Shown here: piece after piece, positions 8,537 to 17,835 of the stretch | Layout of the letters: every line of letters begins with the position of its first letter | How positions within the stretch are numbered: position 1 is the stretch's first letter | Source: Plantago elongata | Lineage: Eukaryota; Streptophyta; Magnoliopsida; Lamiales; Plantaginaceae | Length of the DNA: 20,442 bases | Direction of reading: 5' to 3' | Assembly (NCBI GenBank): GCA_036897095.1 | Contig: JAYMSP010003264.1 | Coordinates: forward strand, 1-20,442 | Position numbers and translations under genes: made by a program | The notes under the pieces: model-generated | What the model saw: the letters and a program-made list of their open reading frames with translations, nothing else | Databases searched by the model: none | What the model was told of the DNA's origin: nothing

Positions 8537-10770
8537 AAAACATAATCAGTACTTACACGAATTTATAAAATATAATATTGAAATCATAAAAAAAGAAAAA
8601 TCAAATTTCACAGTGACAAATGCTATTGTACCTATTTTTTTCAGCAAAACACACATATAGGTGGTCTGAATAGTGTTCATCAACATGCAAGTAAAGAATC
8701 AAAACTTTGCTCACATGGCAAGGACTATATGAGTAAATGATTGAGCTTTAGAAACTATATTATGCATCTGAAAAGTAAATGGAATCAATTACTCCAAGTA
8801 AAATTAAAGAAAAAGGGGTCCATTCCATTAGTGAGTCTTTTAATTTGTTCCTCTTAGAATCAATTTTACACTTTTACCTTTTCTAACACCACTCAAAACT
8901 TAACTTTTAGTTATTCCATAGTCAAAGCTTTCTTTCCTTTTCTCTAAATATACAACACAACAGAACAGGTTGATGTATAAACAATCCAACATTTTCAAGT
9001 GTAAAGTTAGCTCCACATTGGATTTGAATTTGAAGTTAAGTAGCCATGCCATGTCCCTTTTTTATCTAGTATATATATATATATTCTCCTTGTACCTTTA
9101 CAACATCAAATGAAAGCTATTTTGTTACATAAGCTTTTGCTCAGTTTCTTTTCTTTTTGTCTCCCGTTGTTATATTTATGGATAGGCAACTAATTATTTG
9201 AAAGGAACTCAATTCACGAATAACTTGAGCCATCAAATTAATTGGTGGTTCCAGACCTTTGATTGTCCATTTGCTCACGTGTTCACTAACCGGCCTTGCC
9301 CTATTAAGTTCGAAAATGTCGGTAGAATTTCTCGCAACGAGCACTCATTTGTCTGGTTCTGCTTCCTTAAATCTCTATCTCGACTCTAATATTGTTTTGT
9401 AACGGATAAAATATTTAATTTTAAGTTTGTATTTAAATGTTTTGTAGATGATAATTGATTTTCTTATGCAACACAAAAACACATGTTAAGATGAAGTTTG
9501 ACAAATAATGTAATGAGTTGATTAAGATAGACTGGAAATTGAAGTATTAGCCACTATTTACTTAACGTGAAAAGTTTCTAAAAGAAAAACAAGGGTATCT
9601 TAATTAAAGTACATTGGATCTTCAGGCCTGATTTTGGTTACAATATTCCTTCTAAGTTTATAGTGACTTTGATTAGATTTGCATATTTAACCTTTGTCCA
9701 TACTTACTATAAATTCGATTTTGCATATAATACTTGACGTTGTGATCAATTTAAGCGCCTCGAAACTCAAAATTTAAGTTTGCATGAAGTGTGTTTTCTT
9801 TTTCTTCAATAGAATTCCATTCTTGCATGAAACACTTGGAAAAGAAGGTGAATGCAGGTACCGGAGATTGAGGAACTCGAGTGGGTTTAATTTAAGTCTA
9901 ATTTGAAGATATCCACTTGTAGGACTACTACTCATTTTCAGTTTGACAAGCTGTACACAAATATCATGTAATAATTCTTCACCTATGTTTGGCACTCAAT
10001 TTTTTTTATCACCAGTCTATATTAACCGACGCTAATTTGTACTAGAAAAGAAATCCGGTTTGTGAATTTGATGTAGATTATTGATTGTTTAAACAAATCA
10101 ATTTGGTAAGTTGATATTTACAGACCGACTCTCATAATTTTAAACGTCACCGAAACGGTACAAAATATATAGTGAAACATCTATAATTTCCAACTCATGG
10201 TGAACAAGTAAACTTATACCGAAATTTTAATCTATAGTATCGAAATCTTGAGAGAAGATAACACTTAAATCTTGAAAATTTATTGCCCACCATTTTGGCG
10301 TTCTTACAAAGAACCAAAATGATGAGAAGGATAAGTTTCCTTAAGAAAAAAGAAAGAAAGAAATAGCCATAAAAGTTGATCCGAACGAAGTTATTGCTCC
10401 ACAAACAACCCAGCCAAATGACATTGATTACTTCCCCACTTGCCACCACACAAAACCCCAAAACATTTATCAAGGAACTAGCTCTGAAATTCCTTCTCCA
10501 ATTCTCATTCAAACTCCATTTCTGCAGGCAAATCTACAGACCACCAGTATTTACAATCCCATTCTCAGATCTGCTCCTTCCTACCCCTAATTCCACACTA
10601 CACCTAATTAAAATCCAAAATCACAGTAAAATAAAACAACTAACACTACTTCAAGTACTCGTACTCTTAGTCGTAGTATAGCCAAAGCCAAAACAAAGGC
10701 AGGCGCTTGCACTTATCACTTATCACGCGTAGCGTAACACGCGCATTCTAGTAAAACAACAAACCCCCAT
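8537..10770. other. Intergenic, no gene seen; includes ATL 3' flank
   Basis: AT-rich sequence with a (TA)n run near 9069-9083. Short open frames at 9198-9389 and 10195-10681 have no recognisable domains and read as chance. The last few hundred bases are the 3' flank of the minus-strand ATL gene; its 3' UTR probably starts just below 10771. An AATAAA on the minus strand at 10279-10284 is a possible but distant poly(A) signal. Confidence 0.5.
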
Positions 10771-11304
10771 TCAAGGTAAAAACCTATTCACTGGATTCTC
10801 CCTCGGCTCGGGTTCAATTCCGCCATTCTCACCGCAATTCTTACACCTCGACGACACGACCAGCACCTGCCTACACGACGGGCACGACGAATGCGACGCC
10901 AGCCATGTGTCGATGCAGTCGATGTGGAATCCGTGGCCGCACTGTGGTAAAACTCTGATTTCCTCTCCGGAGGCGAACTCGGCGAGGCAAATGGCGCACT
11001 CGGTGAGCTTCTGGTCGGAGTCGGACTCGCGGTAGGTCATGCTCGGCAGCGCCTTCAGCACCTTCTTTTTCAGTCCCTTGTTGGCGGCCGGTGCGGTGGC
11101 CGAAGATGTGAACGATGACGAGAATCGACGGATCCAGGCGCACCGGGCGACCGCGACCAGACCGAGGACGCAGATTAGCGCGCACAGGAGCGCGGCCAGG
11201 ATCACGGCGAAGTCCGGGTCGAGTGTTTGGAGCGGCGGTGGTGGCGCGGCAGCTGGGGAGGTCGTGGTCGTGGCTCCGGCGAGTATGCGTGACCGAGCTG
11301 TCAT
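10771..11304 (-). CDS. ATL80: RING-H2 E3 ubiquitin ligase, ATL family (ATL80-like)
   Basis: A 177-residue membrane-anchored RING-H2 protein that should transfer ubiquitin from an E2 to substrates at a cellular membrane. Order: short Ala/Pro-rich N-terminus (1-30); one hydrophobic segment at 32-54 (FAVILAALLCALICVLGLVA), then basic residues; GLD-type motif GLKKKVLKALP at 77-87; RING-H2 at 103-144 with C103, C106, C122, H124, H127, C130, C141, C144, i.e. C-x2-C-x15-C-x1-H-x2-H-x2-C-x10-C-x2-C. It keeps the Pro (120) before the third Cys and Trp 134 of the E2-contact region that mark ATLs. ARCAW, NKGLKKK, the RCKNCG after the RING and the terminal FLP point to the ATL8/ATL80 branch. It is intronless, as most ATLs are, GC-rich against AT-rich surroundings, and its start ATG has an AAAATG context. 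Substrate is unknown; several ATLs act in defence and stress signalling. Confidence 0.96.
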   Translation of the reverse strand: MTARSRILAGATTTTSPAAAPPPPLQTLDPDFAVILAALLCALICVLGLVAVARCAWIRRFSSSFTSSATAPAANKGLKKKVLKALPSMTYRESDSDQKLTECAICLAEFASGEEIRVLPQCGHGFHIDCIDTWLASHSSCPSCRQVLVVSSRCKNCGENGGIEPEPRENPVNRFLP

Positions 11305-11404
11305 TTTGGTTGTGTAGTTTTAGAGAGAGAAAGGTGTTTGTTTAGAGAGAGAATTGAGTGTATGTATGTGAAGAAGATGAAAGAGTGTGTGATTGTTTGT
11401 GGTG
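11305..11404 (-). promoter_or_regulatory. ATL leader region, pyrimidine-rich 5' UTR
   Basis: On the minus strand the 100 bases between the TATA box and the ATG contain two CTCTCTCT blocks (11322-11329 and 11344-11351 approximately) and C/A-rich sequence, with no ATG upstream of the start. TC-rich leaders of this sort are common in plant genes. Transcription probably starts around 11375-11380 by spacing from the TATA box; this is inferred. Confidence 0.6.
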
Positions 11405-11412
11405 TTTTTATA
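11405..11412 (-). promoter_or_regulatory. TATA box of the ATL gene
   Basis: The minus strand reads CAATATAAAAACACC; TATAAAAA lies about 100 bases upstream of the ATG, a normal place for a plant gene with a leader of roughly 70-75 nt. Confidence 0.65.
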
Positions 11413-12787
11413 TTGGGGGTTTCAAGAAATGGAAATCAGTTGGTGAGGTGAAAAACACAAGATATGTAGTTTAATTCATTTTTTGAATACAGTTGGTCAT
11501 GGTAATTTGCAGATTTTTCCCTGTCTTTTGGGTAATTGCGTTCTCTTTACTTTTTGGTACCAAATTGGTAAAGGGAGATTCCCGCCCCAATTTAACACCA
11601 ACTTGTGTAAGAGTACAGTACTGTAGTATTAGTAGTAAAAAGTTGCTGATGTCTAATTCTGTGGGTCTTATTACTAGGGAAATTTAGGTTTGGAAAATTG
11701 TGGGTCGTTTTCGAATGGTATATATTTATAGGATGGTCCATTGCATTTTATTCTAGTTTTGTAAAAAGTATTTGATGTTGTACAGGGTTTGTTAAGTATT
11801 TGGGGTCGATTTTAAAGTATGACGTAGATAAACGTGAAAGGAAAGAGGGTAATGAATGCGTTCATTTATATGTACGTCATTATTACCTTACTTTTGCCGA
11901 TTTTCAGGTGCGCTCTGATACTTTTATAGCTTCATGACGCTTTGAGGTCGGTTATATGATTTTTAAGCAAACAATTAAATTTTTGCTAAAACTTTCACAA
12001 TTTTTGTTTTGATAGAAATTGTCATATATGTGTGTATATTTTTGTGTTAATTTAACTCCATGATATGATATACACGGTGGCTTTACTTGAATTATGTGTT
12101 ACTATCATTTATTTCAGCAAGTGTTATAATTATAAATTATGTATGTTAATTTCTCTAATCTATAAACATTTGTATTCAGGCTCTCGCTCGTGCCTTTCTG
12201 TCCACATGATCTACTTACCCTACGATTTGTAGACCATGTTTCGTAAAATTTGGTATCCTAACGATACATACGGTAATTGGTTATAGTGTTTGGACTACTC
12301 TTACACGAACAATTCGTCATGGTTCTTAATAGATCCGTGAGGGTAAAGGTTTCGGTCAAATTCAAATCAAGTGAAGCTCCGACTTACCGCATATCGGCAT
12401 ATAGGCTGGGGAGAGGAAAGGTTTTGGGGGTCCTCCTGGGAACAGATCCGGTGGGGACAGGGTGGGGCCTGTAGCTCCATCAGCCCGGGTCAACGGAATA
12501 GTCCCCCGGTACTTAGTCCGTTTGTTGATAAAAGTTGCGAGTTGCGAATGCATTTGGATTCAGGAAACTCATGTTGTGCAAAAGGTATGAATCATGGGAA
12601 ACTTTTAGTCCCTTTACAAATGTATATTGGCGTTCGTATTATGATGTCAATCAGGCAATCATGCTTCTACTTGAGTATGTCTAACGTATAGTACAAGTAT
12701 GACTTCCAAATAGGAGTCATGTATTATGAACGCTTGAAATATGGATGAGACACAACTTATAATTGCAGATAAACATAGTATGATACT
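11413..12787. other. ATL upstream region and intergenic DNA
   Basis: Mostly AT-rich, no gene seen. Holds the TGACG motifs described separately. A GC-rich patch at about 12375-12545 (AGGCTGGGGAGAGG, CAGCCCGGGTCAACGG, AGTCCCCCGG) stands out. It has open frames on both strands but no domain, tRNA or rRNA signature that I recognise, and may be a fragment of another repeat. Confidence 0.45.
11818..11941. promoter_or_regulatory. Inverted TGACGTA pair plus third TGACG upstream of ATL
   Basis: ATGACGTA at 11819-11826 and its exact reverse complement TACGTCAT at 11873-11880 flank a small palindrome AATGAA-tgcg-TTCATT at 11851-11866. A further TGACG lies at about 11935-11939. TGACG(T) is the core bound by TGA-type bZIP factors. 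The sites are roughly 515-635 bases upstream of the ATL start. Regulation through them is inferred only. Confidence 0.4.
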
Positions 12788-12877
12788 TGTTAAAAGTAGA
12801 AGTAGATTAGAAATTGTTAATATTATTATTTAAAAGTATTATTAAATTAAACTCTTAAGTTAGATATACTTGTATAA
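12788..12877 (+). repeat. Partial LTR, opposite orientation to the adjacent element
   Basis: TGTTAAAAGTAGAAGTAGAT...TTTAAAAGTATTATTAAATT...ATACTTGTATA matches the first ~90 bp of the LTR at 12884-13028 read on the minus strand (TGTTAGAAGTAGAAGTAGAT...). The two lie head-on, so 12788-13028 is a long imperfect palindrome. It may be a solo or truncated LTR of the same family into which, or next to which, the second element inserted. Confidence 0.75.
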
Positions 12878-12883
12878 CAGTTT

Positions 12884-13028
12884 TGAGAACTATTATCCTA
12901 CCTCTTCTCATTCATCAATCTCATATATATATACAAGTATGTATAACTAGATATAATAAGGAAGCCTAATTCAATAATACTTCTAAGTACTAACATTAAG
13001 GAGTCATAATCTACTTCTACTTCTAACA
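12884..13028 (-). repeat. 3' LTR of the minus-strand element (145 bp)
   Basis: On the plus strand TGAGAACTATT...CTTCTCATTCATCAATCTCA...AGATATAATAAG...TTCAATAATACTTCTAAGTA...CTTCTAACA. It aligns over its whole length with 14640-14856, apart from the CA repeat and a small extra block near the far end of the latter. It abuts the polypurine tract at 13029. Confidence 0.85.
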
Positions 13029-13039
13029 CTCCCCCTCAA
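13029..13039 (-). other. Polypurine tract of the minus-strand element
   Basis: The minus strand reads TTGAGGGGGAG directly before the LTR start TGTTAG, the classical plant copia arrangement. Confidence 0.85.
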
Positions 13040-13937
13040 TCAAAATGGAAGTTTGATGAACGTTGAGAATGTCCTAAAAATCGTCAAACAGTACTTATGG
13101 AAGTACTTTGGTGAAAAATTGACTCATAGGTAAAAATCAACAGATTTCATCCATGACGTTCTACGTTGATGTTGTACGAGAGCAGGCGAGGCAAAAGTTA
13201 TGACCGAACAATGTACGATACGATGGGCAATTGGTTATGGGCAACGAGGACCCAAATATTGTACCATATTCCAGTGAGGTGCTCGAGTCTGCAAGAGTCG
13301 GTGGAAGAAGTTCACCGAGAGCAGACATAGATAGACGTCCAAAATATGAGAGAATATAAGACCACACAAAGGTGTAAAAAGAATGATCAATAAGTGATCA
13401 CATAGAGATAGTCCTAAGTAGGCAGAGAGGGGTCAACATGTGACCACAATAGTCCAAGATACATAGGAGCAAGAGCTTCAGACAACTAGCTCGAACGACT
13501 GGAGATGGAATAAAAAAACTCTTGAATTCTAACCACAAAAGGAGCTTCGGGCTAGGAAGCTGTGTGTGGGATGCCTGGTGGTGCGTCAGGTTGATCTGGG
13601 GATGAGGAGAACCCTTTTGATCAGGACGTGCGACTTCGGGAGCTTAATCTGATCTCAGAATGCAGCGGAGATAGTTGCTCGAGGAAATCGATGACGCGTG
13701 GAGAAAACGCAGCAGTAGACTGCAGGAGAAGAAACATCTCAATTGCATAAGAAGAAGAAGAGAAATCCACTGCGTAATCAAAAGAAGAAGACCTGGCTGG
13801 AGGATTGTCAGTCAGTCAACAAGGCGATCGACGATCGCGAGCAATTGCAGAGGCGGTCGATGAAGATCGAACATGTTGGGCGCGATGGTTGGACAAGAGA
13901 ATGACGATTGCGGGCAATTGCAAGAGGATAGAAGAAA

Positions 13938-14158
13938 GTTCGACAGTTTAAAGAAAATTGTTCGAACACGGAAGGGAATCGACAATGTAGGTTGTTCGAT
14001 TAGAAGAGAAGTTCAATAGATTAAAGAAAATTGTTCGAACATGGGAGGGGATCGACAATAGTGGGTTGTTCGATCAGATGAGAAGTTCGACAGATTAAAG
14101 AAAACTGTTCGGTCACGGGAGGGGATCGACAACAATGGATTGTTCGATCTGAGGAGAA
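13938..14158. repeat. Three tandem repeats of 73-74 bp in the element's internal region
   Basis: Copies start at 13938, 14011 and 14085. Each begins GTTC(G/A)A(C/T)AG(T/A)TTAAAGAAA, then (A/C)TTGTTCG or CTGTTCG, a G/A-rich block with GGGAATCGACAA or GGGGATCGACAA, then TTGTTCGAT. They differ at scattered positions, so the array is old. Weaker related pieces lie just upstream (GACGATCGCGAGCAATTGCA near 13829 and GACGATTGCGGGCAATTGCA near 13902). Confidence 0.9.
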
Positions 14159-14624
14159 CTCGAAAGAGTTATATGAACGTGAGGTTCTGTATATATGTGA
14201 ATATATCGAACGTGAGATTCTGTTTATGGGTGTACTGCAGCGGAAGATAAAGGGAAGAAAAGATACAAAAGAGATATAGGAAAGGACAATCACATCGATT
14301 ACAGTGAGGGAAAATATGAGAGATTACCTGGCGAAATATCATATGAGATCGAATCATAATTATTTAAAGCAATTTGTTATTTAATTGAGAATGCAGTTTG
14401 ACCTATTAAACCTAATTTGATTCCGATCTTCACCATCCAGATTGTAGTTCCACTAGTTATGGTGCTGTTAAAATTTCGTGATGATTCAACGACTGAATCT
14501 TCGGGAAACTCCATTTTCCTCGGACTGCGTTGTATTGTCAAGATATATGAAAATTGTCTTTCTTCACAAAATTTATTGAAGGAAAAGACGAGAGACATGA
14601 TCAATGCTCGTTGGAGACTTATAT

Positions 14625-14637
14625 GGCTTTGATACCA
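14625..14637 (-). other. Primer-binding site (initiator Met tRNA)
   Basis: The minus strand reads TGGTATCAAAGCC, 12 of 13 bases as in the usual plant copia PBS TGGTATCAGAGCC, placed two bases inside the 5' LTR. It fixes the orientation of the element as minus. Confidence 0.85.
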
Positions 14638-14639
14638 TT

Positions 14640-14678
14640 AAAGAACTATTTTTCCAACTTCTTCTCATTCATCAATCT

Positions 14679-14740
<62 letters not shown>

Positions 14741-14856
14741 TACATACAAGTATATATAAATAGATATAATAAAAAAGCTTTATTCAATAATACTTTTAAG
14801 TATTAACATTAATATTAAGGAGTTTTAATCTACTTATAATTTTAACGGCACTAACA
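14640..14856 (-). repeat. 5' LTR of the minus-strand element, with CA expansion
   Basis: Similar to 12884-13028 but about 70 bp longer. Most of the extra length is the (AC)n run at 14686-14736; the rest is an extra GGCAC-type block before the terminal TAACA. On the minus strand it starts TGTTAGTGCCGTTAAAATTA and ends next to the primer-binding site; the TG at its inner end is mutated. Confidence 0.8.
14686..14736. repeat. (AC)n microsatellite, about 25 units
   Basis: An uninterrupted 51-base run of alternating A and C inside the 5' LTR of the minus-strand element. The sister LTR has only a short (TA)n run at the matching place. Confidence 0.98.
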
Positions 14857-15898
14857 ATTTTCTTCTAGCAATGCATTTACGGTGTGTAATAATCAATTAT
14901 GATATGTTACCGCACATAATCAAATAATTCGCAAGTTAAATGATAATAGATCCTCACATAATTGATGTTGTACATTTGTAACTTCGTAAATGAAATATGC
15001 CTGTATAATTTTTTTCCACATCAACAAATTAAGACTTCAACGATACTATTATAGGCGGAGACAATAACATAATGTACAAGTACAAAATACTTTTAAATAA
15101 TTCTATAGAATTAGATAATTAAATAATACTCCCTTTATTCTTTTATAAACTTCCTACTCATTTGATTTCTCTTCAATTAAAAAAAAGGTAATATTTTATA
15201 AATTTGTATGAAATATTATATTAATAAAGTTGTAATTTGGTAATAAAATAGGAGAGAGATTGAATAAAATGACGATGAAGTAGAAAAGATATTATAATAA
15301 ATAATTAGTTAGTGAAAGAAAAACTTTTCACTTAAATGAAAGGGTTTCTTAAAAACTAAGAACCATCAAGGATTCTTGGATCAATTTCCTACGACAAACA
15401 ACTGTTACATTGCAAATTTTGGATATGCTAATTATATACACCATGCTGAATTTATCCGGTTTTCTTTTTTAAGAAGAAAATTTAATATATTAATATAGAA
15501 TTAGTCTAATACAGCTGATAGAATTTTTAGTTAAAACATTACAGAGTCACGGAGGATAAATATCCGAAACAAAATATAAAGAAGAGTTATTACAGATGAA
15601 ATTTGAGTTTTTGTTTCCAAAGGCATCCAACTCCAAAAACTTATACGATTGTATTCCATGTATTATGTATACTTAGTAATCGTTCTTTTATATGTATGTT
15701 TAACAAAACAGTTCAATCGTGTAAGTTTCAACAACAAAGTTTAATCATGTAAGTTTTAACAACACAATTATTGTCGCAACTCACATGGTTACCATCATAT
15801 GTAACGAATTGAAGAATCTATTATGTGGGTATTGGCAGGAAATAACATCACATCTTGTCCAAACTGTGTGCGTTTATGCCACTATTGTCTTTTGATGT
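14857..15898. other. Intergenic, no gene seen
   Basis: Very AT-rich. ATACTCCCTTTATTCTTTTA at about 15127-15146 resembles the CTCCCT-type ends of small plant DNA transposons, and AAATGAAAGGGTTTCTTAAAAA near 15336 could be a diverged inverted partner, but the match is too weak to call. Nothing else was recognised. Confidence 0.4.
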
Positions 15899-16451
15899 AG
15901 AGTCCTTTTTGTAAGATATCTTCATATTTTAAAGACTCTCGAAAGTTATTTATAAATAATAAAATTAAATAATTATACTTCTTTTGTAATTTAACTTTAA
16001 ATGATATTTTGTGAATTTTTTGACCCGAATTCATTAAAAATGGATCAAGTAAAAACTAGACAATAAAATGTAATAGTGTAAATTTAATATCATGTAAAAA
16101 CTAGAATTTTTTTATAAACTAAATAATATAATATAAAAATAATTTAATATAAAAACTAAATAATATAAATTACATCGAATGAAATTTACTTTTAAGTAAT
16201 AATTTAAACAAGATTATTTATAAAACTAGATTAGTTACAAAACTAGACAATATGTTGTAAAAACTAGACAATATATACGGAAAAATAGACAGTTCAACAC
16301 AAATACACAACATAAAGATAGAATATGAAAAACTAGATAGATATTGATAAAAACTAAAACACATGTTATTTATATAAAAATTAAATAATATGTACTGAAA
16401 ATTAAAAGATATCTTCGAACTCTTCAAATATAATGAAATCTTTATGAGGCT
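15899..16451. repeat. AT-rich element with diverged inverted ends and AAAACTAGA repeats
   Basis: The left end (GAGTCC...ATATCTTCATATTTTAAAGA...CTCTCGAAAG, 15899-15952) and the reverse complement of the right end (GAGCCTC...TCATTATATTTGAAGAG...TTCGAAGATATC, about 16399-16451) look related, with gaps. Between them AAAACTAGA or AAAACTAAA recurs at least seven times (near 16052, 16096, 16153, 16240, 16260, 16328, 16352), often followed by CAATAT. No coding sequence. Confidence 0.45.
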
Positions 16452-17309
16452 CAATATTTGATGTATTAGATTTTTCATGACATTTACCTCGTACTACAAA
16501 TTTACAAACAAACCCTAAAGCAAAGTAAGCTAATCATATCCAAATTGTGAATTAATTTGTGGATATTGTGACACCATTGTTAATGCGGTTACAACTTAGG
16601 AATAAAACAAAGGATAGCACATGGATATGGGACTCGATAATTTGGCATTTTTATGTACATAGTAGGACACACACAAGTCAATAAAAGTTTGCTTAATTTG
16701 TACAAGTAATTTGTTTTACAAGTTTAAAGCAAAGGATAATATAATTCCCCAGCTAGCCTTTTGTGTGGTTCACGTTTGTTGCGTTTAATCTAATTAATTT
16801 CATACAGTAGCTTTTTCTAATAAACTATGTTAATATATTCAACATCATATTTGCATTATTGAATAAATCCCATAATTATATTCATCATGAAATTATATGT
16901 GACAGGACAATAATTTGGACCAGGTCCATTTGGTTAAATTACATATACGAAGGGAGAAAAGTTGAACAACGTTTCTGATAAGTGATCATAGAATATTCAG
17001 GGTGTTTGTAGTAAAATACAAATACTTTTTTTATAAAGAATGTGCTAATATGCTTGTGGTTATAAATTTACATCAATAATTAGATTAGGCACAGCAATGT
17101 TTGACTAAGCAAAAATTTCATAATTCTTAGCCTACTAAACACACTTCAAAAGTTATAAAAATATGATTGAGTTCATTGAAGTGATCCGAAAGATTAATCT
17201 AATCTAGTGTCCGCTTTTAACTTTTTCGTGAAGTTTCAACTCAGGGATCATCTAAAATGAATTATCAATATTGTTTTAAATTTCTTGATATTTGAAATTC
17301 GATTGGAGT
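16452..17309. other. Intergenic, nothing recognised
   Basis: AT-rich DNA with no coding frame, RNA gene or clear repeat that I could identify. Confidence 0.5.
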
Positions 17310-17420
17310 AAACACGTTTGGATTGTGAAAGTTAGAAGTGTACGTAGTAATTTCTTCTGATTTCGATGGTTATGGACTCATGGTGAACATGTTTGGGTTT
17401 TGAAAAGTTGAGAGTGTAGG
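17310..17420 (+). repeat. Direct repeat pair, about 35 bp, period about 75
   Basis: AACACGTTTGGATTGTGAAA then GTTAGAAGTGTA (17310-17341) recurs as GAACATGTTTGGGTTTTGAA then AAGTTGAGAGTGTA (about 17385-17418). The copies are clearly related but diverged. Confidence 0.7.
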
Positions 17421-17487
17421 CATTTATTTTTATGTTCGCGGTAATTATGCTAAATCATTAGAAAAATCCATACCAACCTATACCATT

Positions 17488-17835
17488 GTTAAAAAATACA
17501 AAAGGGTACGTAAGTAATTAAATTAAGTTGAAATTTCAAGAATTAGTAGGAGATAATCGTTGTTACGCAAGTGATATATCCTAGATTAAAAAATTAAATA
17601 GATTTTGATAGAAGCGCTAAAAAGTCCACAAGGGTACAAACGTAATTAAATAAAGTTGAAATTTCAAGAACATTGGGAGATAGTTGTTGTTACGTAAGAT
17701 TATCCTAGATTAAAATATAAAATAAAGTATGATTAAAAAATGCAAAAGGGTACAGGCGTAATTAAATAAAGCTGAAATTTCAAGAAGTGTAGGAGATATA
17801 TAATTGTAGTTAGCACGATTATTCGAAGACCAAAA
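17488..17835 (+). repeat. Three tandem repeats of about 116-128 bp
   Basis: GGGTAC starts at 17504, 17632 and 17748. Each copy reads (A)CAAAAGGGTAC or CACAAGGGTAC, GTAATTAAAT(T/A)AAG(T/C)TGAAAT, TTCAAGAA, GGAGATA, a GTTGTTACG(C/T)AAG-like block (diverged in the third copy), and in the first two ATCCTAGATTAAAA. No coding frame persists through the copies. Confidence 0.9.

Larger units (their letters stand above)
12884..14856 (-). mobile_element. Non-autonomous LTR retrotransposon (copia-like, TRIM/LARD type)
   Basis: Two similar direct repeats (12884-13028 and 14640-14856) flank an internal region of about 1.6 kb. On the minus strand the order is 5' LTR (14856 to 14640), two bases, TGGTATCAAAGCC matching the plant initiator-Met tRNA primer-binding site TGGTATCAGAGC with one change, internal region, ATTGAGGGGGAG polypurine tract, 3' LTR starting TGTTAGAAG. 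LTRs start TGTTA; the 3' copy ends TCTCA. Flanking bases AGTTT (12879-12883) and ATTTT (14857-14861) may be an imperfect 5-bp target duplication. No intact gag, protease, integrase or RT is seen. Just before the polypurine tract a frame-broken trace (VQHQRRTSWMKSVDF) faintly recalls the copia RNase H tail, suggesting descent from an autonomous copia element. Confidence 0.82.

Noticed and set aside
9198..9389. Possible small gene on the plus strand
   Set aside because: Sequence has no known domain, and an antisense frame of the same length overlaps it; likely chance.
10376..10681. 101-residue plus-strand open frame downstream of ATL
   Set aside because: It lies in the probable ATL 3' UTR/flank, has low-complexity composition and no domain.
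10871..11345. Open frames overlapping the ATL gene on both strands (for example 11039-11317 and 11115-11345 plus, 10871-11185 minus)
   Set aside because: They are by-products of the GC-rich ATL coding sequence, have no recognisable domains, and compete with a complete RING-H2 protein.
13161..13367. 68-residue minus-strand open frame inside the non-autonomous element
   Set aside because: No domain recognised; a different frame of the same strand gives the faint RNase H-like trace, so this one is probably chance.
13938..14158. CRISPR-like array
   Set aside because: The units are contiguous, diverged tandem repeats without unique spacers, in a plant retroelement.
14554..14763. Open frame ending in a Thr-His repeat protein
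   Set aside because: It is translation of the (AC)n microsatellite across the primer-binding site and LTR.
15127..15370. Stowaway-like MITE
   Set aside because: Only the left CTCCCT-type end is suggestive; the proposed right end matches poorly and no TA duplication could be defined.
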